A DNA stretch of 24,207 bases, from the NCBI GenBank assembly GCA_041569895.1, contig JBFFXF010000093.1, forward strand, positions 1-24,207. The letters are read 5' to 3'. The stretch is from JBFFXF01 sp041569895. GTDB lineage: Bacteria > Planctomycetota > UBA8108 > JACQVS01. Shown one piece after another: positions 8,956 to 15,180 of this stretch; positions within the stretch are counted from its first letter, which is position 1; every line of letters starts with the position of its first letter. The notes beneath the pieces were generated by a model. That model was not told the origin of the DNA, did no database searches, and saw only the letters and a list, made by a program, of their open reading frames with translations. The position numbers and the translations under genes are program-made.

Positions 8956-9271
8956 ACTCCTCGAACGTCCCCTCGCCGTGTTTCGGGCTGGCCACGACGA
9001 CGATGTCCAGCGTCGCCGGCAATGTCGACTTCCTTCCCTGGAAGACGCTCCGGAGACGCCGCTTGACGCGATTGCGCACGACCGCGTTCCCCACCTTGCG
9101 ACTGACCACGAGCCCGAGCCGCGATCGATCCATGCGCGACTCGAGGCAGTGAATCCGCATCACCCGATCGCGAAAACACCGCCCGCGCCGGAACACCCGC
9201 GTGAAGTCGGGCGCCCGCAGCAGACGCTCGCGAGGAGACAGCGTCTTCCGGCCAGCAGCACTCTCGTCCAT
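8885..9271 (-). CDS. rnpA: Ribonuclease P protein component
   Basis: Basic 128-aa protein subunit of RNase P, which helps the catalytic RNA bind pre-tRNA 5' leaders. The family signature VVRNRVKRRLR lies at about residues 65-75, with RNxxKR at 66-71, preceded by RLGLVVSRKVGNA. The N-terminal phrase LLRAPDFTRVFRRGRCFRDR matches the usual FxxVFxxG region. The C-terminal DIVVVASP precedes an Arg-rich tail. The ATG at 9271 gives a normal family length; longer readings run into the upstream repeat island. The expected upstream gene rpmH is missing: only about 60 bp of unremarkable sequence separates the start from repeat island R3. yidD overlaps downstream. Confidence 0.96.
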   Translation of the reverse strand: MDESAAGRKTLSPRERLLRAPDFTRVFRRGRCFRDRVMRIHCLESRMDRSRLGLVVSRKVGNAVVRNRVKRRLRSVFQGRKSTLPATLDIVVVASPKHGEGTFEEYARAFEKFIDWYREGPRRQRSRR

Positions 9272-9334
9272 CGCGCCTAGCTTCCAATCCGCGCGGGGAG
9301 AATCAAGTCCTGTGAAGCGGCCCCGTCGTCCTCG

Positions 9335-9541
9335 GCGTCGGAATCGGAGTCGGAATCGGTCCTCTGTCTCTGATCTCTGTCCTCGGTCTCGGTCTCCGAC
9401 TCCGATCGATCGGCCCCGACGTCGGACCACGAACACGACGTCGAGAGCTTTCGGGCACGGGCACGGGCACGGGCACGGGAACGGGAACGGGAACGGGAAC
9501 GGGGACGGGAACGGGGACGGGAACGGGGACGGGGACGGGGT
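9335..9541. repeat. Composite repeat island R3 with 14 CGGGNA hexamers
   Basis: Lies between the divergent rnpA and permease genes. It holds GGAATC/GGAGTC hexamers (9336-9360), an inverted AGAGATC-type module (9361-9385), GGTCTC/CCGACT units (9385-9406), an intervening ~45 bp, then a regular run at 9452-9536 of about 14 hexamers. The run changes in steps from four CGGGCA to four CGGGAA to alternating CGGGGA/CGGGAA. The G tracts are 3-4 long with 2-3-nt loops, so the plus strand fits a multi-tract G-quadruplex pattern. Outside the repeats, the remaining 9542-9673 shows no clear promoter. Confidence 0.9.
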
Positions 9542-9673
9542 TAACCCCCTTGTCTCCCCCAACCCCTTCCCGTAGAGTACCTCGTCCCGTCCGGCCGCGG
9601 GTGAACCTCGACGACCACTCGCTGACTTGAGTTAGCTGTACGGCGCGTGCGGCTGGCTCGAGGAGCTGCGAAG

Positions 9674-11164
9674 GTGTATCGGCTCTTTCTCTCCCTGCGA
9701 TACTTGCGCACCCGCAAGACGGCGGTGCTCGCCGTGCTGGCGGTGAGCTTCGGGGTGGCGACGCTCCTCACCGTGCTCAGCATCATGGAGGGGTACATCG
9801 TCGAGCTGCGCGAGATGATCCGCGATCAGGACGCCCACATGGTCGTGCACTCGGCCGGGCCACGCGGGATCTGCGACGTCGACACCGTCCAGGAGACGCT
9901 CCTCGCGACGCCCCACGTCGTCGCGACCGCCCCGACGACCGAGACGTTCGCGATGTACCGCAGCGATCGCTTCAGCCCCGTCCTGCTCCGCGGCATCGAT
10001 CCGCTCAGCGAGGTGCGAGTGACCGACGTCGGGCGTTACTTCCTGCGCCCGGAGGAGCTCGACTCGATTCTCGCCACACTCGACGGCGAGGGCGACACGG
10101 AGGGCGGTCTTCCGGGCGCCGCCGCGACGCTGGGCGAGGCCGAGGCCCGCAAGCAGCGTGCGTCGGACGCGGCGCGCGATCTGATTCGCGACGAGTCACG
10201 CGCGCCGCTCTCGGCCGACGAGATCGATGCGCTCTTCTCGCTGGCGCATCGCAGGCGGATCATCGCGAGCTTGCCGGAGGCGCTGCGGGAGCGTTTCGAC
10301 GCGGACCGCGGCAGGATTCCGTCGTCGATCGTCGTCGGGGTCCCGTTCCTCACCGGACGCAGCCTCTTCCTCGGCCAGATGGTCAAGATCGTCACCGTGG
10401 CGCAGGGATCGTCGGAGCTCGTCGAGGGAAACTTCCTGGTCGCCGGTGCGTTCAAGACCGGCAACTTCGAGCTCGACTCGCAGATGTTCTTCGTCGACAA
10501 CCGGCGCCTGGCGACGTTTCTCAGGTCGTTCAGCCCGCTCACCGGCGACCTGTGCTTCCAGACCATCCGCGTCTCGCTCGACGACTACACGCACGCCCGC
10601 AAGGCCCGCGGCGAGATGGAGCGCGCCCTGCTCGAGCTCCCGCCGGAGACCGGCGCGCGCGTCGTCCGGATCTACACGTGGGAGGAGCAGAAGCGCGGCT
10701 TCCTCGAGGCGGTCGAGTGGGAGAAGTGGCTCACCGCCGTGGTCATCTCGTTCCTCAACATCTTCACCGCGTGCGTCATTCTGCTGATGCTCGTGCTGCT
10801 GGTGATCGAGAAGCGGCGCGACTCGGGGATCCTGCTCGCCATCGGCTCGACGCCGGGCGGCGTGTTCTCCATATTCCTGATCAACGGCCTCGTCATCACC
10901 GCGCTCGGGACGGCGCTCGGTCTCGGGCTCGGCGTCCTTTTCGTGGAGAACATCAACACCGTCCACGACTGGATCCGGGATGCGACTGGGTACCAGCTCT
11001 TCGATCCCGAGGTCTATCTGATGGACCGCATCCCGACGGTGGTCAAGCCGCTCGACACGCTCGCGAGCACGCTGCCGGCGCTGCTGTTCGGTTTCCTCGC
11101 CAGTCTCGTGCCGGCGGCGTGGGCGGCGCGGCAGGACCCGATCAAGGCGATTCATCATGAGTGA
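9674..11164 (+). CDS. LolC/LolE-family ABC transporter permease (FtsX-like fold, 496 aa)
   Basis: Inner-membrane permease of the lipoprotein-release or MacB/FtsX superfamily. TM1 is at about residues 16-38 after the typical start LFLSLRYLRTRKTA. A large periplasmic domain follows, containing VLLRGIDP and SSIVVGVPFL as in LolC/E. Three C-terminal membrane helices come next (from WLTAVVISFLNIFTACVILL onward), ending in WAARQDPIKAI. I chose the GTG at 9674 because GAGGAG lies 9 nt upstream and the resulting N-terminus fits the family; a GTG at 9647 is the alternative. It is longer than typical LolC/E (~400 aa) because of a charged ~90-residue insertion at about 127-215. The last 8 nt overlap the ATPase gene. 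It likely releases lipoproteins from the inner membrane, but the substrate is not proven by sequence. Confidence 0.9.
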   Translation: MYRLFLSLRYLRTRKTAVLAVLAVSFGVATLLTVLSIMEGYIVELREMIRDQDAHMVVHSAGPRGICDVDTVQETLLATPHVVATAPTTETFAMYRSDRFSPVLLRGIDPLSEVRVTDVGRYFLRPEELDSILATLDGEGDTEGGLPGAAATLGEAEARKQRASDAARDLIRDESRAPLSADEIDALFSLAHRRRIIASLPEALRERFDADRGRIPSSIVVGVPFLTGRSLFLGQMVKIVTVAQGSSELVEGNFLVAGAFKTGNFELDSQMFFVDNRRLATFLRSFSPLTGDLCFQTIRVSLDDYTHARKARGEMERALLELPPETGARVVRIYTWEEQKRGFLEAVEWEKWLTAVVISFLNIFTACVILLMLVLLVIEKRRDSGILLAIGSTPGGVFSIFLINGLVITALGTALGLGLGVLFVENINTVHDWIRDATGYQLFDPEVYLMDRIPTVVKPLDTLASTLPALLFGFLASLVPAAWAARQDPIKAIHHE

Positions 11165-11912
11165 GAACCGTGAAAACGGTGAATCCGGAGGCAGCCCCTC
11201 GAACGGCGCCATCCTGCGGGCCATCGATCTGCACAAGGTCTACCAGGTGTCGCACCAGTCGGTGTCGGTGCTCAAGGGGATCTCGCTGTCGATCGCCCGC
11301 GGCGAGATCGTCGCCATCCTCGGCCATTCGGGCGTCGGCAAGAGCACCCTCCTCAATCTGCTCGGGCTGCTCGACACGCCGACCAGCGGACGGCTCGAGT
11401 ACAACGGTCGTGACGAGCGCTTTCGCGGACGCGATCTCGCGTCGCTCGGGCTCTCCGAGAAGGCCGAGGCGCGCAACCGGAACTTCGGCTTCGTCTTCCA
11501 GTTCTATCACCTGCTTCCTGACCTGAGCGTCATCGAGAACGTCCTCCTTCCGGCGATGATCCGCCATTCCCGCGCCGAGTACCGCCGGCTCGAGTCCGAG
11601 CTGCGAGGACGCGCGGAGCATCTCCTCGTGCGCACCGGCATCATCGACCGTCGCGACTTCCGCCCGACGCGGCTGTCCGGCGGCGAGCGCCAGCGCGCCG
11701 CGATCGCCCGGGCCCTGATCAATGAGCCCGAGCTCGTCTACTGCGACGAGCCGACCGGCAACCTCGACACCCGGACCGGCAAGACGATCCACGAGCTCAT
11801 CCTCGACCTCAACCGCGAGACCCGCGTCAGCTTCGTGATGGTGACGCACGACGAGGAGCTCGCCGCCCTCGCCGTTCGCCAGCTCCGCATGGTCGACGGC
11901 CTGTTCGCGTGA
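11157..11912 (+). CDS. LolD-like ABC transporter ATP-binding protein (251 aa)
   Basis: Cytoplasmic ATPase that powers the adjacent permease. All motifs are present: Walker A GHSGVGKST (56-64), Q-loop FVFQFYHLLPDLSVIENV, signature LSGGERQR, Walker B LVYCDEPTGNLD and switch His in MVTHDEE. The Q-loop/'ENV' phrase and the D-loop TGNLD are typical of the LolD/MacB/FtsE group. The N-terminus carries a ~15-residue Ser/Gly/Asn-rich extension before the core. The ATG at 11157 lies inside the end of the permease frame (ATGAGTGA overlap), so the pair is translationally coupled. No third gene (a second permease) is present, suggesting a homodimeric LolC/F-type arrangement rather than LolCDE with two different permeases. 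Confidence 0.95.
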   Translation: MSENRENGESGGSPSNGAILRAIDLHKVYQVSHQSVSVLKGISLSIARGEIVAILGHSGVGKSTLLNLLGLLDTPTSGRLEYNGRDERFRGRDLASLGLSEKAEARNRNFGFVFQFYHLLPDLSVIENVLLPAMIRHSRAEYRRLESELRGRAEHLLVRTGIIDRRDFRPTRLSGGERQRAAIARALINEPELVYCDEPTGNLDTRTGKTIHELILDLNRETRVSFVMVTHDEELAALAVRQLRMVDGLFA

Positions 11913-11986
11913 GCAGGCCGGGCGTTTCGATCCCATGGAGAACGTTCCGAAACCTCCGATCGCGACCGGGTTTCAACGGGTACCGT

Positions 11987-12000
11987 CCGGCGCGCGCCGG
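11987..12000. other. Perfect 14-bp palindrome CCGGCGCGCGCCGG
   Basis: A perfect GC-only palindrome, 74 bp after the ATPase stop and 45 bp before the propeller gene. It could be a short hairpin at the end of the transporter transcript or an operator half-site pair. No T tract follows, so I do not call it a terminator. Confidence 0.4.
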
Positions 12001-12044
12001 GCACATTGCTCCATGAAGTCTGAAACAGAGAACGAGATCGACGA

Positions 12045-13457
12045 ATGAATCTCCGCCGACGCGCCGCCCTCGGTGTCTCCACCCTCCTCCTTGTGTCCCT
12101 GGCGTCCGGCGCGCTGCGCGCCGACAGCGACTGGCCGCAGTGGCGCGGGCCGACCGGCAACGGCGTGTCGCCGGACGGCACGCCGCCGATCGAATGGGGT
12201 CCCGGGAAAAACCTTCGGTGGAAGGTCGAGCTTCCCGGCACCGGCGACGCCTCGCCGGTCGTCTGGCGGAACCGCGTGTTCGTCGTCGCGGCGATCACCG
12301 CGGATGCGCCTGCCGCTGGCGGTAGCGCCGGGTCTGGCGCCGAGGACGAGGAGCGCGGGCGCGCGGGCGAGCAGGATCGCAACGCGCAGGACCGTGGTCG
12401 CCGCGGGCGACGCGGGCGTGGCCGCCGGCGCGGCCCCCCGGATCGCCCGGTGCGCTTCGAGACCATCTGCATCGATCGCTCGTCGGGCGCGATCAGGTGG
12501 CGGCGAACGGCGGTCGAGTCAACGCCCCACGAGGGACATCACCCCGATCACGGCTACGCCTCGGCGTCGCCGATCACCGACGGCGAGCGGGTCTACGCCC
12601 ACTTCGGCTCGCGGGGTCTCTTCTGCTTCGACCTCGACGGCAAGCCGCTGTGGAAGAAGACCGACTTCGGTCGCATGCGCACGCGCGGATCGTTCGGCGA
12701 GGGCAGCACCCCCACTCTGTACGGCGACACCCTCATCGTGCCGTGGGATCACGAGGGCGACTCGGCGCTCTTCGCGATCGATTGCAAGACCGGCGACACG
12801 CGCTGGAGAATCGACCGGGACGAGCCGAGCTGCTGGGCGACGCCGCTCGTCGTGCGTCACGGGGACACGACGCAGGTGCTCGCGAGCGGCGACCACTTCG
12901 CGCGCGGCTACGATCTCGCCACCGGAAAGGAGCTCTGGCGCTGCGCGGGGCAGACCTCGCGCCCGGTCGCCTCGCCGGTGGCCGGACACGGCCTCGTCGT
13001 CATCGGCAGCGGCTACCGCGGAAGCTACATGGGCGCGTTCCGGCTCGACGCGCGTGGCGACCTCGGCGGGACCGCCGGCGTCGCGTGGGAGCTCTCCCGG
13101 TACACGCCCGACGTGCCGTCACCCGTGCTCTCCGGGCGGCGTCTCTATTTCCTCTCCGGTCGCAGCGACATCCTCTCGTGCCACGACGTGGTCACCGGAA
13201 AGCCGTTCTACTCCGCGCGACGCGTCGAGGGGCTGCGCAATGTCTACGCGTCGCCGGTCGCCGCGAACGGCCACGTCTTTCTGACCGGCCGCGATGGCAC
13301 GACGGTGGTCATCGAGGACGCCGACGAGCTGAAGATCGTCGCCACCAATCGCGTCGGGGAGCCCGTCGATGCGACTCCCGCGATCGCCGGCCGCGAGATC
13401 TTCGTCCGCGGCAACCGCCACCTCTTCTGCTTCGCCGCCCCGGCGACCGGCGGCTGA
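12045..13457 (+). CDS. Secreted PQQ-like beta-propeller repeat protein (470 aa)
   Basis: Exported propeller protein. A signal peptide of about 26 residues (basic MNLRRR, hydrophobic core, ALRA) is followed by DWPQWRG (29-35), a hallmark of a large planctomycete/acidobacterial family. Conserved family phrases follow in order: PHEGHH (161-166), FGSRGLFCFDLDG, TRGSFGEGSTP, WDHEGDS, RDEPSCWATP, GSGYRGSYMGAFRLDARGD, DVPSPVLSGRRLYFL, VYASPVAANG and HLFCFA. Blades carry the usual tryptophan-docking pattern (TG..LW). PQQ binding is not established for this family; roles in the cell envelope or in extracellular binding are usually guessed. A Glu/Arg/Gly-rich low-complexity insert (86-136, including RGRRGRRGRGRRRGPP) sits between the first blade strands. 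It stands alone, 132 bp after the ABC genes. Confidence 0.92.
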   Translation: MNLRRRAALGVSTLLLVSLASGALRADSDWPQWRGPTGNGVSPDGTPPIEWGPGKNLRWKVELPGTGDASPVVWRNRVFVVAAITADAPAAGGSAGSGAEDEERGRAGEQDRNAQDRGRRGRRGRGRRRGPPDRPVRFETICIDRSSGAIRWRRTAVESTPHEGHHPDHGYASASPITDGERVYAHFGSRGLFCFDLDGKPLWKKTDFGRMRTRGSFGEGSTPTLYGDTLIVPWDHEGDSALFAIDCKTGDTRWRIDRDEPSCWATPLVVRHGDTTQVLASGDHFARGYDLATGKELWRCAGQTSRPVASPVAGHGLVVIGSGYRGSYMGAFRLDARGDLGGTAGVAWELSRYTPDVPSPVLSGRRLYFLSGRSDILSCHDVVTGKPFYSARRVEGLRNVYASPVAANGHVFLTGRDGTTVVIEDADELKIVATNRVGEPVDATPAIAGREIFVRGNRHLFCFAAPATGG

Positions 13458-13506
13458 GCGGCGGCGCGCGGACTCGCGAAAACCCTGTACGCCGCTCGAT
13501 CCCGGT

Positions 13507-13515
13507 TGCTATAAT
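13507..13515 (+). promoter_or_regulatory. Extended -10 promoter of the FHA gene
   Basis: TGCTATAAT is a perfect TATAAT hexamer (13510-13515) with an extended TGn motif, striking in such GC-rich DNA. No TTGACA-like -35 lies at 16-18 nt, which fits extended -10 promoters. Transcription would begin near 13522 and leave a GC-rich leader of about 100 nt with a possible CCCG/CGGG hairpin before the ATG at 13624. Confidence 0.6.
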
Positions 13516-13623
13516 CTGCCCGTCTGCAAGCCGGGTCAGGTCGGAAACGCCCTCGGGGGCCGTCGGGGCTCGCGGTGCGGGCGCTCCGTCGATCACTCTG
13601 TTCCGCCGATCACGGAGGCGAAG

Positions 13624-15156
13624 ATGGTCGTCCTGCGCGTCAAGGCCGGGAAGGACAAGGGCAAGGTCTACGAGGTCAGCTCCGAAAGCCTGCTCGTGGG
13701 CCGCGATCGGGCGGGGGGGATCCAGATTCTGGATCAGGGCGTGTCGAGGAAGCACGCCGAGATCTTCAGGATCGGCGAGCTCTACTTCATCCGCGACCTC
13801 GAAAGCCGCAACGGCACGTTCGTCAACGCCGAGAAGGTCTCCGAGGTCGTCCTCCGCTTCGGCGACCAGATCCAGATCGGCAACACGACGCTCGTCTTCG
13901 AGGACCGCCTCGCGCGATTGCACGACTCGCAGGAGATCCTCGTCGAGGATGGCAACGGCGACCCGCAGGTGCAGACGTTCAATCCATCGTCGACGCTGCA
14001 GATCAAGCTCACCGACACCGTCGCGGGCAAGCCCCAGCCGCCGACTCCGGAGGAGGCGAGCGCGGAGAGCAAGCGCCTCGCGGCGCTGGTCGGGATCTCG
14101 CACATCATCGGAGAGGAGCGCAACCTCTCTCGCATCCTCGGGAAGTCGGCGCAGCAGCTCGGCAAGGCGGTCGACGCGGACAACGTGTTCATCTTCCATA
14201 TCCGCGACGGCAAGGACGAGGACAACCTCGCGTTCGAGCTCCTCGGCCGCTACGACCGCTCCGAGGACGTGCAGAACGAGGGCGTCTCGAGGAGCATCAT
14301 CCGCGACTCGCTGAAGAACGGGCGCGCCGTGCTGACTTCCGACGCCGGTCTCGACGCGCGTTTCCACGCCATGGCGAGCGTCGTCATGAAGCGCATCAAG
14401 TCGGTGATCTGCGTACCGGTCACCGGACTCGGCCGCAACCTCGGCGTCGTCTACCTCTCGAACTCTCGCAAGTCAGAGGCGTTCAGCGCCGAGGACCTCG
14501 AGCTGGCGACCGCCGCGGCGATCCAGCTCGGCACGACCGTGCAGCTCCTCCAGCTCGTCAGACGGAGCGACGAGATCTTCCGCAACTCGATCCGCACGCT
14601 CGTCAAGGCGTACGAGATGCGCGAGCCGTTCAGCGCCGGCCGCGCGCAGCGCATTGCCGCGATCTGTCTCGGCATCGCGAGAGAGCTCGACTGGGACACG
14701 CATGAATGCCGCAACGCCTGGATCGCCGGGATGCTGTTCGACATCGGCTCGATCCCGCTCTCCGACCGCGATCGCGAGGCGCAGTTCACGCTCGACACGC
14801 GGAAGAACCACTACGCCAAGGAGCTCCTCTCCGACATGCCGGGACTGGACGAGATCCTCCCCGGGCTGCTCCAGCAGCGGGAGCGATTCGACGGCTCCGG
14901 CTCGCCCGAGGGCCTCAAGGGCGACGAGATCGTTCGGCTCGCCCAGGTGCTCGGACTGGCGACGGAGTTCGACCACTTGCTCAGTCACGGCGGCGCCAAC
15001 GAGGGACCGCTCCCCGAGAAGGAGGCGCTGATCAAGGTCTCGAAGCTCGCCGGGCAGAAGTTCCCGCGTGAGGTGGTCAACGCGCTCCTGCTCGCCTACC
15101 GGCGCGGCCGGCTGTTCGATCAGGAAGAGGTTTCCTTCTTCGACATCCCGCAGTGA
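13624..15156 (+). CDS. FHA - GAF - degenerate HD-GYP signalling protein (510 aa)
   Basis: Cytoplasmic signal-integration protein. The FHA domain (about 1-97) has the phosphothreonine-binding residues GR (26-27), SRKH (41-44) and NGTF (63-66). The GAF domain lies at about 145-312, including AVLTSDAGLDARF and SVICVPV. The C-terminal ~190 residues follow an HD-GYP fold, but the motifs are altered. The HD pair reads FD (372-373). The HHExxDGxGYP block reads QRERFDGSGSP (418-428), losing both histidines and the Tyr. The first-helix His is Arg. H396 of the HPxxG-like site remains. Cyclic-di-GMP hydrolysis is therefore unlikely; a binding or scaffold role is inferred. The ATG at 13624 follows GGAGG with good spacing. 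It is convergent with the kinase-ATPase gene, only 24 bp away, making phospho-dependent binding of its neighbours an attractive inference. Confidence 0.92.
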   Translation: MVVLRVKAGKDKGKVYEVSSESLLVGRDRAGGIQILDQGVSRKHAEIFRIGELYFIRDLESRNGTFVNAEKVSEVVLRFGDQIQIGNTTLVFEDRLARLHDSQEILVEDGNGDPQVQTFNPSSTLQIKLTDTVAGKPQPPTPEEASAESKRLAALVGISHIIGEERNLSRILGKSAQQLGKAVDADNVFIFHIRDGKDEDNLAFELLGRYDRSEDVQNEGVSRSIIRDSLKNGRAVLTSDAGLDARFHAMASVVMKRIKSVICVPVTGLGRNLGVVYLSNSRKSEAFSAEDLELATAAAIQLGTTVQLLQLVRRSDEIFRNSIRTLVKAYEMREPFSAGRAQRIAAICLGIARELDWDTHECRNAWIAGMLFDIGSIPLSDRDREAQFTLDTRKNHYAKELLSDMPGLDEILPGLLQQRERFDGSGSPEGLKGDEIVRLAQVLGLATEFDHLLSHGGANEGPLPEKEALIKVSKLAGQKFPREVVNALLLAYRRGRLFDQEEVSFFDIPQ

Positions 15157-15180
15157 GCGGCGCCGCCGGACGCCGGTCCT

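Noticed and set aside
9272..9335. rpmH (ribosomal protein L34) upstream of rnpA
   Set aside because: I read all frames in the 60-bp gap and found no L34-like basic peptide; the segment is too short.
13522..13600. Signal recognition particle RNA gene
   Set aside because: GGGTCAGGTCGGAA resembles the conserved apical helix, but the obligatory partner side (AAGCAG) is missing and the position is the leader of the FHA gene.
15157..15180. Bidirectional terminator between the convergent genes
   Set aside because: GCGGCGCCGC is a short palindrome, but there is no T tract on either strand, so the call would be guesswork.
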